Positions 11,548 through 23,097 of a stretch of DNA of 64,000 bases are shown piece by piece. The notes below the pieces were generated by a model, which searched no databases, was not told the DNA's origin, and was given only the letters and a program-made list of their open reading frames with translations. Positions within the stretch are counted from its first letter, which is position 1. Every line of letters starts with the position of its first letter. The translations under genes and the position numbers were made by a program. This stretch comes from Porphyra umbilicalis (Eukaryota; Rhodophyta; Bangiophyceae; Bangiales; Bangiaceae), in the NCBI GenBank assembly GCA_002049455.2, contig KV918790.1:62001-126000 (forward strand). Direction: 5' to 3'.

Positions 11548-14500
11548 ATGAGCGGTCCGCCGTCGTCGCCTGGTCACAGCGGCCACCGCAGTGTGCCGTC
11601 CTCGTCCTCGCATCCCCTACGGTCACTGCCACAGGACCTCGCGTCGACTGCTCGCGTCCTTCTCCCCGGGCGCTATGGTGTCCCGAGGTCCTGCCCCCCC
11701 GTCGCCACGCACACCGCCACCCCCGACTCCCCCCCTACCACCCCCAAGCGCCATCAGAGCCCTGCATGCCTCCCCAACGGCGGATCAAACTGGCGTAAGC
11801 CACCAGCGTGTAAGAACTGTAAGCGTCACGGCCAAGGCGGCAGCTCAAGCGGCGGTGCAGGAGGTCTACCCGTCCCCGTCTCGTGAGACGCGGTGCGCGA
11901 CCGGAATTTCCGCATCCGCGGCATCCGTGGCAGCCGTGGCTTCAAACAAGATCATCGGGCCTACCGCGACTCGCCCTCCGCCTCGATCCACAAGGGGCGG
12001 CGCTGGTACGATGCGGAAGCCGCGTCAATCGTTAACGATCTACGAAAGGTCAAGATGATTGAGATGAAGGAGTCGGGCGCGTATAGGATGTGGGCAGATA
12101 TCACAGAAGCATTTCCCAAGTCCGTCTCGGAGTCGGCCATTCAAGATGCGTGGCGTCGACGTGAGACCCTCCGCAAGCCGTCTAGGGAGGAGCCCGGAAC
12201 CACAAGGCGGCTACGGCGATCTACTTTCTCGGACGTCGACCTTGCGTTGCGGCAGTGGTTAAACATTTGTGCCGGACTGGAAGCAAAATCCGTGCCCATA
12301 ACGATGGCGGTGTTTCGCCAGCGAGCAGAGGAGTTTGCGGCCAGCCTCGGAGTCACAGGATTCTCCGCGTCGGCGGGCTTTGTGCTCAGGTCGGCGAAGC
12401 GGCACAACCTCGTGAATATCTCCGTCTGGGGTACCGGCGGGTCGGCAGCGGCTGACGTGGAGGCCTCGCGGCAGCGGATGGAAGAGATCCGTGCTGAACT
12501 CGAGGCGTTCGACCCGGAGCAGATTTATAATATAGACGAGACCGGTCTTTACTTTCGGTGTCTCCCAAACCGTGCGTATGTTATGGCGGGCAGCAGACGA
12601 CGGGCTAGGGGCAGCAAGGCCATGAAGAACAAGGATCGCGTGACCCTGGTGCTTGCAGTCAACGCTACAGGGTCTCACAAGATCCCAGTGGCAATCATTG
12701 GCAAGGCGGCGGTTCCCTTGTGCTTTAAGTCCCCACGAGCCCCATACCCTCTTCCCTAGTTCTCTCAACCGTCGGCCTGGATGGATGGCGACGTGTACGA
12801 GAATTGGTTCAACACTGTCTTTGTACCGGCCGTCCAGGAAAGAACGAGGCTACCCTGTGTCCTCGACGTCGACAATTGCGGAGCACACAACAAGTTAGAG
12901 CACCCACAAGTCGCTATTTGCCCTCTTCCACCGAACGGCACGTCCGTGCATCAGCCTCTCGATGCTGGTATTATTGCTGCACTGAAGAAGTGCTACAAAG
13001 AACGTCTTTTGAGTTTGGTTATCGGGGCTTTTGAGCGGTCGAGGCTGGCGCCGAGCGCTGTGGCTCGGGTGAGTGAGCCGCCCCTGGACTCAGGTGAGCA
13101 TGGGTGCCCCGTGTCAGTGGCTGGTAGCCCTGGATCCATCCAGACGGGTGAAACGGCCAGCGGTGTTGACACGGCGGGCAACGAGGCAGTTACACCCTCT
13201 CCTGGGCCCACTGGAAGCCGGAATAGCTCTCGAGCCAGTGCAGACAGCGCTGCCTCGTGCCACTCGAGGAGCAGTGGCGGCCAGGTACCGGCAAGAGGAG
13301 CAGCGTGCGCCCCTGTTGGCCGTGTCGGCTGTGGTGATAGCCCATCCACCATTGGCGGCGATGGCGCCGCCAGTGAGGCTGGCGCAGCCCCACGCGGGTG
13401 GACAGGTGGCAGCGGTACTGCGACAAATTCAGCCGCAGCCGCGACCGCCTGCCAAGGGATTGGGGTTGGGGGCGCTGATTTTGGAGGCGCCAACCGCTCG
13501 ACCCTAAGTATCGATCCTGGTGGCTCCACAAGCGTGCCGCTTTACCGTTCCACAGAGGGGGTGGCACAGGTTGCGTCATTTACGCGTTTGGGGGCGCCCT
13601 GGGTGAGGCAGGTGCCTGGATGGAAGCAGGGTGTGCCACGCTGGCTGCGGAATTTCTCCCGAGTTCGGCGCGGACAACGCCGCGCTTCTCCGGGAGGAAC
13701 ACCTTTCGGCTGGGGGAAGCGCCAGTACTCCATTTGGGTGATATGGCTGAATCTAGCCCCAGTATGTCATCTGGGGCGGGACCGGTCGGTCCCGGATCTT
13801 TGTCGGCGGGGGGTACTCAAGGCGTTGTGGAGCGGGGAGTTCAGTGGGGTGTCTCCATTGCACCCCCCGAGGGTGCCCCGGCGAGCGAGCCGGTGAGCGC
13901 TTTGGTGAGCGCGCGAGCGGCTGCCCCAACGACCATCCCGCACGAGACACGCATCTCGGGTGCAACTCGCGTGGCCGGTGGGCTCGGTGGATCCAGTGTC
14001 GGCCACGTCTTGGCCGACGCCTCAATCTACAAGCCTCCCACTATGACCGGGCTGCCGGCTGACCCGGCTCCCCCGGTGCCCAACGTGTGGACCGCCGCCG
14101 CCGAGACGCCCACCACTCTTCACCCCGCTAGTAGGCGGAGGTCGCGTCCCGCGCGGAGGCGGGCCGCCCCGCCGCGACTTGTGCGCGGCGTGCGCGACGG
14201 TTCGCAAGCCAACCTCCAGGACATGTCCGAGATTGTCCAAGCGAAATGGGAGGCGATGGACCCTGCAACAATTTCGCACTGCTGGGTAAGAGCGCAAATT
14301 TTGCCAACGGTCATGGAGGCGTCGGTGACGGCAATGCACGGGTCGTATCGACACTCCTCTCGGTCTGTCGAAGAGGACGCGGAACGAGTGTTGACGAGCA
14401 TGCAGGGCTGCTCGCTAGGTGCACGGTGTTTTGGTGACGCTGGGGGGGTGCAGCGTGCGCGTGTGGTGGAGACGTGGCTCGGTTTAGAGAGTGATGCAGA

Positions 14501-14606
14501 GGCCATCCTAGACACTGCCGACGCCGAGCTGTGTGCAGTGTCTTCGGCGGGCGAGACGGGCGCTGAGGCTGAGGATGAGCCAGAGGAAGATGAAGAGGAC
14601 GAATGA
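11548..14606 (+). pseudogene. pogo/Tigger-like (CENP-B/DDE_1 type) transposase, broken
   Basis: One frame runs from ATG 11548 through an in-frame TGA (11884-11886) and TAG (12757-12759) to about 13060. After the TGA there is a psq/CENP-B-type helix-turn-helix (ending SVSESAIQDAWRRR), then a second HTH of the Tc5/CENP-B type, then the DDE_1 catalytic domain. All three acidic residues are in place: Asp in NIDETG (12535-12537), Asp in VDNCGAH (12871-12873) and Asp in PLDAGII (12961-12963). After about 13060 the frame drifts through low-complexity sequence in which pieces of the protein appear to lie in different frames. The last part (13620-14606) recovers IVQAKWEAMDPATISHCW, which resembles the conserved C-terminal helical region of Tigger-type transposases, then an acidic tail. 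Stops and indels make it inactive as it stands, although the catalytic triad is intact. Confidence 0.85.
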
Positions 14607-14739
14607 GTAAAAGACAAAGACATTTACGTGCAAAGGGGTGCTGTGGCTGACATGTAAGCGCAGGCTCGGACAACCTAGCGCAGGAGCATAAAATATTTTA
14701 CGAGCCGGCCCCCAGTCTTAGTCTATGAACGAAGTCAAC

Positions 14740-15190
14740 AGCAGTCGTCGCCCGCGAAGTCACGCACAACCATTCGTCCCTGACAAAGTCAGACGCCAGC
14801 AGTCTTAGTTGAGGATCTAAAGCACAAGCGGGCATCCCCTGTAAACCCAGGCACCCGCAGTCATTGCCTATGACCTATGGCGCAAGCAGTCGTCCCCCAC
14901 AAACTCAGACACAAACCGTCATCGCTCACAAAACGAAGGCACAAGCAGTCATCGCTCGCGAAACCAAAGCACAAGCAGTCATTGCTCACAAAACCAAGGC
15001 ACGAGCTGGCGCCCCCTAAAACCTCTGGCATAAGCAGTCGTCACCGGCGAACTAAAGCACACGCAAAATCTGCAGTGCACCATCTGATCAACCGAAAGTC
15101 GTCGTCCGCGAACGAAGGCACCGGCAGTCGTCCCCCACAAACTCAGGCACGAGCATTCGTTCCTCAAGAACTGAGGCACAAGAAAAATAT
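14740..15190. repeat. Imperfect 30-bp tandem repeat
   Basis: About 14 degenerate units of the type GCACAAGCAGTCATCGCTCA plus about ten more bases follow one another without spacers. The clearest are at 14940-15000, where adjacent units differ at only a few bases. It encodes a 10-residue pattern in one frame, but nothing suggests translation. Confidence 0.75.
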
Positions 15191-16398
15191 GCAGTGGGAC
15201 CATCTCATGCATCGATTAGGAAGCAAGAGGTATGGATCGGGTGTGGTGACCGTCGCTGCAAGTCGGTGGCAAGTTCTTGGAGAAGTGGGTCTCGTCCATG
15301 CGCAATGGCGGCGAACAGAAAACTCGCGTGTGCGAAGGACACGGTGATGAGGCGGTGAACGCACATCCAAGCAGCACCGACAGGCAATTTTTTGGATTTC
15401 GCACTATATGTGGAAAAGAAGAGAACACAAACGCTGCGCATCACATCGGGCGGATCGTGATGACCGCCGACCCGACCCGTCCCCCCTCCCCACCCCCCCC
15501 GACACCCAATCAAACAAACCATCGGCAGTCTAGTGGATAGACCGGTGCAAGCATCGACCCATCCCACCCTTCCCACCCCCTCTTGATCCACCTGACAGAA
15601 ACTTTCGGCAGCGGTTACCCTCGGAAAATGGAAAAAAGGTCAAAACTCAAACGTTGGGGAAGGACCCTGTCAAGTGACAAAGGTGGGAAAGTGGAGGGTA
15701 GAGCTCCAACGGGGCAAGTCGTCACCTCGACGGGGGCGGGAGGCGTGGGGATTGCGCAAGGTGCGTCTTCCAGACGCACTGGCATCGAGAAAACATACAG
15801 CAGAATGAACAGCACAACAGGCACACCACAGCACAAGCACGGCATAAGCAGCAAGAAAAAGACGATCAAGACCGGTCAGCGTCCAACATGTGCACGGTTT
15901 GATGAACAAGCTCAATGTACTAGCGTCTTGTGTGCTCCTCGTCTGGCTCATGCGCCATGCACACCCTTCTCGCAGATATGCACCATGCCTGTAGGTTGCA
16001 GGCCAATGCAGGAACCAGACTCCATTGCGCAATCGAGGGGGAGCGGTACAACGCAGTGGATACGACGGATCGGTGGAGCGTGCGGTGGTGCTCCATACCT
16101 TACGGTGAAAAGTGTTGACACTCGCAGGCAGGGGCTGTACGCGTACAGTACGTAGTGCGTGTAGCATGGCGTGCACCCATGGGTGCGTTCGCAACGCGAG
16201 CGCGCCGCGGTAGGTCAACACCACAGTAGACGCCGACACTCGTCGACAGCTGGTGCACATGCGTGGTGGGCACGCACCCTGGCGTGCATGCATGCGTGTG
16301 GGCCAGTCATTCAGAGAGTGCGCGCGACTCGGGCGGCGGGTGGGTGCCCTGCACCCCAATTCGGACCTCGCTGGCCCGTCCTCTATTCCGATTGCGTC
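15191..16398. other. Unassigned 1.2-kb stretch
   Basis: No domain, repeat family or RNA gene recognised. Several minus- and plus-strand frames of 130-270 residues overlap here and none is favoured over the others. A polypyrimidine tract lies at 15480-15510. Confidence 0.45.
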
Positions 16399-16401
16399 TA
16401 A

Positions 16402-17139
16402 GAGCATTGTTAACAATGAGATGCTATCCCCATATTCAAGCCACGTTGCACAACGTGTGCCATTAAGCACCTGAAGTCCGATGCAACACCACTTTTTAGA
16501 CGAAGAAGCCCTTTTTTTGTTCGGGCCATGGAAATCGAAGTACCTACCTGATTCTGGCTTCCGCTGACCAAGAATAGCTGTGCGGCTATAGCTTTTCTAT
16601 TTCGAGTCGGAATAGCTTTTAGGATAGCCGAGGCTATCTCACGGGGGCCTCTGATTGGCCCATGTGATGGATCAACGACCCGTTTCACAGCAAATAGTAG
16701 CACGTGGCTGCAACGTGTGCGCCACGTCTGCAAGATTGACTGCCAGTTTCTTCTGGGCAGGGGTGGTGGGAGCGTCCGCAAGAGCTGTCGTGCATGGCAA
16801 TGGTCCTACAGTGAAGTCCTTCTAGGCGTGGTCGTCATCAAGTGCTGCACATTTTGACCTGTTTCTTTGTCCGTCTGCCGACGAGCGCTCTCTGCGCCTT
16901 CGTTATGGTTGATACGGCTGCTCACCACAGTTGTCATCTGCAGCTGCAGTGAATCAAGTCCTGGCAGAAAATATCGTCTATCGGGCCCAGACAAGGCATG
17001 GTGTAAGGAAACCTGCGGGTACTTAGGCTCATGACAGCACAGCAGCCAACCGCTGACGTACATGTGGCTGTCTAAGGACGTGGACTTGGTTCTAGAATGG
17101 AATAGCCGATAGCGATAGCCTGAGTTGTTGGCAATGCTC
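16402..17139. mobile_element. Non-autonomous Harbinger-type element (MITE-like), TAA target duplication
   Basis: The left end reads GAGCATTGTTAACAATGAG and the right end, reverse-complemented, reads GAGCATTGCCAACAACTCAG. Both are followed within a few bases by GCTATC. The element is flanked by TAA at 16399-16401 and TAA at 17140-17142, the 3-bp TWA target duplication typical of PIF/Harbinger elements. The 738-bp interior carries no transposase but has several subterminal copies of AATAGC/GATAGCC in both orientations, as expected for transposase-binding sites. Mobilisation would need a transposase in trans; no copy of these ends was found around the Harbinger genes at 20.6-26.9 kb. Confidence 0.72.
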
Positions 17140-17319
17140 TAATCGACTGCGATCGTTGCCTAGTAAGCAGGCTAATCTGGCGATTGAAGGAGCCTCGCTG
17201 TCCTTCCTTGGTCGGACTTGGGCTCGATCGTCCCAAAATGTCTGCATATTTCTAGGGGCTACTGTTTTCACAGGGGTGGGCTACAAAGTGCGTCACCCTG
17301 CTTTACAAGCGCACAATGA

Positions 17320-18830
17320 CTGTAACGCTGGCCGCCCCCGCTGTTCGGGAGCTACCCGTGGCGCGTGTGCGCCTGCCGCCGCCCCCGCAGCGGCTGCCGC
17401 TGCACCCCGCTGCCCCCCCCGCAGCGGTCGCCGCCGTCCCTCGCTGCCGCCGTCCCCCGCTTCCAGTTCCCTTGGCTGCCGCCGCCCCCGCGGCGCGGCC
17501 GCTCCAGGCTGCCGCCGCCGCCGCCCCCGGCAGCCACCGCCGCCCCCGGCTGCCACCGCCGCCCCAGGCTGCCACCGCCGCCCCCGGATGCCACCGCCGC
17601 CCCCGGCTGCCACCGCCGCCCCCGGCTGCCACCGCCGCCCACGGCTACCACCGCCGCCCACGGCTGCCACCGCCGCCCACGGCTGCCACCGCCGCCCACG
17701 GCTGCCGCCGCCGCCCCCCCCAGCCACCGCCGCCCCCACCAGCCACCGCCGCCCCCGGCTCTCGGCAACGCCGGGTGCCGCCGCCGCCCCCTCTGGCTAC
17801 CCTCGTCACCTCTCCTGGCCGCCGCCGCCCCCAGCTGCTGCCTCCAATGGCTGCCGCCCCCGGCCGACTCCGGGCCTGGCGGCCGCCGCAGCCCCCGGCT
17901 GCTGCCGCCGCCTCGGCCGCTGCCTCCATCGCGGCTACCCCCTGCCGTCTCCGCCACCGGTCGCCGCCGCCGCCGCCCCTGGCCACCGCAGCCGCCGCTC
18001 CCGGCCGCCGCCGCTGTCGTTACCGGCCGCTCCCGTAGCCGCCCCGGGCTGTCGCCACCGCCAGCCTCGGGGGCGGCCGACGCCGCCCTCTGCAGGTGCC
18101 GCCCTTGAATGCCGCCGCCGCCGCCCCCATCCGCCACCGCCGCTGCCCCAGGCCACCGCCGCTCCCGAATGCCGCCGCCGTCTCTCCCGGCCCCAGCCGC
18201 CACCAGCAGCTGCCGCCAATGCCGCCGCCCCTTGCCTCCACCACCACCGGCAGCCGGCGCGTCCGCCCCCGGCCGCTGCAGCCGCCGCCCCCGGCAGCTG
18301 CCGCCGGCACCCCCGGCCGCTAGCGCAGCCGCTTTCGGCTTCTGCCGCGACAGCCGCCGCTCCCTGCCGTCGCCACCACGACCCTGCGCCGCCGCCACCC
18401 CCGGCAAATGCCGCCGCCGTCCCCAGCGGCGGCCGCCGCCGCCGCCCGTGGCGGCTGCCGCACCGCCCCCAGCTGCTGGCCGTGGCGGCGGCCGCCGCAA
18501 CCTCCTGTCGTCACCGCCCCTGCATGCCGCCGCTGGCGCTCGCTGCCGCCGGTGCCCCCAGCCACTGCCGCCACTACCACCGCCCGCTGCCGTCGCTGGT
18601 ATCGTTCGTCGCCGCCGGCACCCCCGGCCGCCGCTGCCGCCGCCCCCGGCGGCCGCCGCCGCCGCTTCCTACCACGGCCGCCCTTGGATGCCGCCGCCGC
18701 CGCTCACCGCGGCCGCCGTCGCCGCCTGCTACCACCGCCGCGCTTTTCTGCCACCGCAGCCACCCCCAGCCGCCATCGCCGGCGCCCCCTGCCGCCTCCG
18801 CGCCTGCATGCCGCCGCTGCTGCCTGGTGA
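17320..18830. repeat. 18-bp CCG-rich minisatellite
   Basis: Imperfect units of GGCTGCCACCGCCGCCCC occupy the interval, nearly perfect between 17540 and 17710 and more degenerate on both sides. The array is open in several frames on both strands and yields Pro/Ala/Arg-rich nonsense in each, so the long frames across it should not be read as genes. Strong C/G strand asymmetry makes non-B structures likely. Confidence 0.85.
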
Positions 18831-20764
18831 CTGTTTTTTCTTTAGAGGCAGGAACGGTATAAAAGAAGCATTTTTGCAGAAAAAGACCGACATGGCCGTG
18901 ATCAGCGCCCTTCAGGGCAATCCCAGCAACGTCGGCCCCATCTTCCATTTAACCCCATCTGGAGGTGCAACGTGTGGGTCCCTGAATGGAAAGACCATCC
19001 TGGGGGCCCCATATCCCAAACGTCGCGATGGACTTTGCTACATGGACCATCGAATGCCCTCTGGCCGATTGAACGATAGGGTCTACGTTGGTGGGTCCGA
19101 CGAGGCCCCAATCTGACCTCGCCTCGTATTGCAGGGGACTAGCTAAACGACGATGGCTGATGTGTCCGAAACCGATTGTAGATCGTGCAGAGACAGTCAT
19201 TAGATTCATTCGAAAATGGATTCGGGCATGCCACGCGACAAGGGATTGAAGCACAGCTTGCGAATGAGGCCCAATACGACCAGAATCGGGCTCAACACGC
19301 AATAACATGGGGTGAATGCGACGACACCTGGCAGTGCCACGGCTCCACGAGCAAGAATTTTCGATATCAACGCCTGACACAGGCGACGACCCGAGTTGCA
19401 CGAGGCGCGACACCCGCGATCTGGGCTAGTCTGGTGGACAATCACCTGCGCGAGCGGATCAAGGCACTCTCCGCACCGCAGAGTGGTCCTGCCAAACAGC
19501 GTGCATCGCCGGTGTACCATCTCTCGGGAGTGCAAGCTTGTAGAATCGAATGCCCTGAGCCGCTCTCTGGTCAGACTCTCCGGTCAGCGGACGGAAGAGG
19601 CGCTCTTTGATTGGCTGTAAATGCAAAAATTCCAGGCCGTGCGCCTGCCTCAAAATGTCTTTCGCTCAGTCCAGGTATTTTGAAAATGTTATTTCGCGAT
19701 CTGGACGTGATCTGGGCGGGACTGGCTCCGCCATCAGTTTTGCAGTGAACGTGATTGGACGCCGCTCATCTCAAACGGATGGTGTGGCGGGCAGGTGTGA
19801 CACTGGGTGAGAGATGAGTGAGCGTTGTGCAGCGATGAGTGGCTTCGCTTGACCGTCGCGTGATCGTGATTTGGGCCTCACACACACGTCTCTCGGCTGA
19901 TTGCATTGCGTGGGCGGACATCGATGATGGCTGCCATGGCCCTGGCGTCCGTCCCCTCATCGTGGGCGGTCCAATGAACAGGCATTGTGAGCTCGGGCGC
20001 GCCAGCGAGGGTGTACCCCGCCTCGCCAGGCGACGCATGGGAGGACCCCCACCAGGTTCCCTGCACGTGTCCGGCGGGCGCAGCCTTTTTTTGTGGCTAG
20101 GGCGGGCCCGGGCGGGCCTGGTCACGCGCGTGCGCCACGCACCCGTTCGTCAGGCGCGCGCAGTGCCGACACGTGGGTCCTCCGATAAGCGCCTCCCAGC
20201 GTGAACAGTCCGAGGGGGCCGACAGGCGGTCGCGTGCCGTGCGGGGCGACGTGTTGGGGGACCTGTCACGCTGTCCCCGCGCGCGGGCCCTACGCTCGAC
20301 GCCTTTTGGCCTCGTGCCGGCGAGGACGGGCGGGGCCCACGCCGTCGCCCTCCCACCCAGGCACGCAGAGGGGGCATGCTGTGGGGTGCCGCGCGTGGCC
20401 CCCACCCGACTCGTTTTCGCGCTGCGTGGACGGGCGCAGGCCTGCCTCCAACAGTCGCCCGCCGTCGCAGGCGCCCCCTTTGGGGGCGCTGTGGTGGCTC
20501 CCGCGCGCGGGTCCGCCGCGTGCCGTGTGTGTGCGCACCATCCACCGCCGACGCCGCGGCGCCCGCCTCCGTACCCCACTCGCGCGGCTTCTTTAGCCCG
20601 CGCTGACCATCTTGCCCGCCTTTGCGACGCCCGCGCTCCTGAGCGTGACGCGCGGGAAGGGCGCCAACGACTCCCTGCGGCGGCGCACGCAGCGGAAGCG
20701 TAACAATACCTGGTGCCCGCCTCCCCCTCCAAGTCCCTGCGAGGACGCTTGTGAGCACCCGCAC
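18831..20764. other. Unassigned 1.9-kb stretch
   Basis: No recognisable coding or RNA gene. Composition rises sharply in GC beyond about 20090. This part may already be the 5' flank or leader of the Harbinger-type element that follows, but I could not identify a terminal inverted repeat. Confidence 0.4.
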
Positions 20765-21775
20765 ATGCCCCCGCCCCCCCCTCCCCCCCCTCCTCGGCCC
20801 ATGCGGCACGGGGCGCCGGGTGGGCATCGCCCGCCCCCCGGCTTTGGTGGTGCCCCAGAGGGCGGGCGACCCCGGCCTTTTAAGCGGCATCACTCCCCTC
20901 TCGGTCGCGGCGGCCGACATGGCGAGTGCGACGATTGTGAGCAGCAACGGCGGAACGTGCGCTACCGCGGCGATTGGGACGACCGCGGTGCTGGCGGCGG
21001 CCCTCCTGGCCCTGTGCGTGCGGGTCCGCGTGGCGGTGGCGACAACGACGGCTGGCGACGACCGAGCCTCCCTCGGCCGCCCTTGGGCGCCCCTCCCCGG
21101 CCGACAAGGGGCCCGCCATTCTCCCCCAACCACTTTGGTGGGAGCGCACGGCGCCCGCCGGCTGGTGGTCCTCCCGGCCCGCCGCGGCCTCCGACGCCGG
21201 GTCCTCCCCTAAGCCCGCCAAGAGGTCCGCCCCATTTCAGGGGCGGCCGGGACAACTACCGCCCGCGCAGCCCGCCGCGCCAGCTGTGGGGCCCACCGCC
21301 TGGCCCGCCACAGGGCGACTGGCGTTCGCCAAGGGGCGACGGCTGGGACCGCCCGTGCACCCTGCCCCGTCGTCCGGCGGGCCCCCCTCCGAGTTGGAGG
21401 TGGGCTCCCTCCTGCGAGGCGTGGGGCGACGACCAAGTCCCAACCTGGGAGGCTTCACGACCGGCGCCTCTTTGGCGCGTGCCTGATACCCCCTCGCCCT
21501 GGCGGGTCGACCAGTACGGAGATCTGGGCGACACGCAAGAGCTGCAGTGGGTGCTGACCCAGACGCCGACACGGAGCACCTCCTCGCCGTGGACCTGGTG
21601 GCCCGCTCCGTCGCAGCCGTTGCGGTAGCCGACGTCGGCCGAGCCCCTGAGCCGTCCGGTGTACGTCTTGCATGGGAACCATCCCTCTGTCGACCCGACC
21701 TACCAGCTCGTCCCTGTACCTCGGCGGCCGCCCCAGCTGTTTCCTGCCCACCCGCCGCCTCCCTACCGGCTGTGA
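20765..21775 (+). pseudogene. Pro/Arg/Gly-rich N-terminal region of the Harbinger Myb-like gene (uncertain)
   Basis: From ATG 20765 one frame encodes a protein extremely rich in Pro, Arg and Gly, with RGG- and GPP-like runs, until TAG at 21626-21628. The same frame stays open with a similar composition (tyrosines and prolines) up to TGA at 21773-21775, only 21 bases before the ATG of the Myb-like domain in the next frame. It could be the natural N-terminus of that protein, separated by a stop and a frameshift or by an unrecognised intron. It could also be an unrelated low-complexity frame. No catalytic domain is present. Confidence 0.4.
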
Positions 21776-21795
21776 CGTATTCGCTGCCCAAGAGG

Positions 21796-22997
21796 ATGGG
21801 GTCTGCTCTGGGGTGGACGGACGCCGACCGTGTGCCCCTCTGTGAGGCGTACCTGGAGGTGACGAGCGACGCGGTGAAGGGGACTGCCCGGACCAAGGAC
21901 AACCTATGGGCGACGGTGCACAAGGTGTGGGGTGAGAAAGTGCGGAGGAAGGGGCCGATGAGAGTGGAGCGCCTTCCAAGTGCGCTGGAGAAGCAGTCTA
22001 AGCGCATTCGGGCGGGTGTGAGCGCCTTCACGTCGCACTACCTGGCTGTTAAGGCCATGCCGACCACTGGCAACCCGTTGAAGGAGGACATTATCAGCGG
22101 CGCTGTGGCGCGCTATTGCTCGCTGGACGTTTACGACGCGATTGGAGCGGACCGCAACCAGGACGAGGTCGACGACAAGACGCGCAAGCGCAAGGCCAAA
22201 GTCGCGCACTGCAAGTGGGTCGCGTGTTGGCGCGTCCTGCGGCAGAGCGACAAGTTTAGCGGCGCCGCCCACGGCGGCGACGCCTCGGGCATGGACATTA
22301 TGTGCGACACGTCGTCTGACGAGGAGGAGAGTGGCAGCGGCAGCGGTAGCGGCCGCAGCCGACGCAACGGCGGCTTTCAGGGTCGCCCTGTCGGCATCAA
22401 GGCGGCCAAGATGCAGCGCCAAGAGGACGTGCAGATGGACGCTCAGGTCAAGGCCAGCACTGAAGCTCTCCACAAGCTCACCGACGCGCAGCACGAGCGC
22501 ACTGCCCTTTGCTTTTTTGATTCGCCGCTGATGCGGCACACCCCTGAGGCGGCTCGTTACCGTTTAGCCATTACGCAGAAGATGCTGGAGCGTGCAGGTG
22601 TGGCGAGCTCGTCTGCTATTGACGTGGGAGGGAGTGAGGGGACTGACGACTCTATCGGCGGTGTGGGCGACGGCGTCGCCGGTCTGGGTGTTGATAACTC
22701 GACGGGGACGTGCGGGCGGCTGCCGGCCCTGCCGCCGGAGCGCGGGCGCCGCCGGGGCGAGGAGCGCTGGCGGCGCCTTTGGGTGCTGATGGTACATCAG
22801 CCTCTGCTCTGGCGGCGGCGGCGGCGGCCAAGGCTGCGCCGGCCCACGCGCGTCAACACGCCAAGACTGGCGCTGGCCGTCGGTCGCTGGAGACCAAGCG
22901 GCAGGCAGCCGCGGCTCAGCTTGCGCGCAGCCCGAACACGACTCACAACCTGGACGAGGACAGCGAGTCGCTGGACGACAGCGATGATTCCGAGTAG
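21796..22997 (+). CDS. Myb/SANT-like (trihelix type) accessory protein of Harbinger element
   Basis: Starting at ATG 21796 (MGSALGW), the protein opens with a trihelix-like DNA-binding domain: GWTDADRVPLCEAYLEV, later NLWATVHKVW, and a Trp pair in CKWVACWRVL. This layout is characteristic of the plant and algal proteins encoded beside PIF/Harbinger transposases. An acidic/Ser-rich linker and RPVGIKAAK follow, the latter matching the RPxGxKxAK signature of the NAM-associated C-terminal domain. After about 22690 the plausible continuation shifts frame to one ending in an acidic tail (DEDSESLDDSDDSE) at TAG 22995-22997. An indel or short intron is therefore needed near 22690-22710. In known Harbinger systems this protein binds the element ends and helps the transposase enter the nucleus. 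It is convergent with the transposase gene downstream. Confidence 0.75.
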
Positions 22998-23055
22998 AGG
23001 GACCTGTAGTTTGTTGCCTTTGTGTGCGACGTGTTGCGTGTGTATGTTGAGTATG

Positions 23056-23097
23056 ACAAAGGTTTTTTTTTCCCCGTTGGGCAGGGTTTTTTTTTCC
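23056..23097. repeat. 42-bp inverted repeat, left arm
   Basis: The arm is ACAAAGG, nine T, CCCCGTTGGGCAGGG, nine T, CCT. Its exact reverse complement lies at 24519-24560. It begins about 60 bases after the stop of the Myb-like gene. Confidence 0.9.

Noticed and set aside
14740-15190. 30-bp repeats resembling a CRISPR array in size
   Set aside because: Units follow each other with no spacers, are too degenerate, and the genome is eukaryotic.
17352-18500. Long minus-strand Gly/Ala/Arg frames across the CCG minisatellite
   Set aside because: They follow directly from the repeat composition, exist in several frames at once, and have no non-repetitive part.
20150-21133. Minus-strand 327-residue frame opposite the Pro/Arg-rich region
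   Set aside because: Mirror of the GC-rich plus-strand frame with no domain; it overlaps the better supported Harbinger genes.
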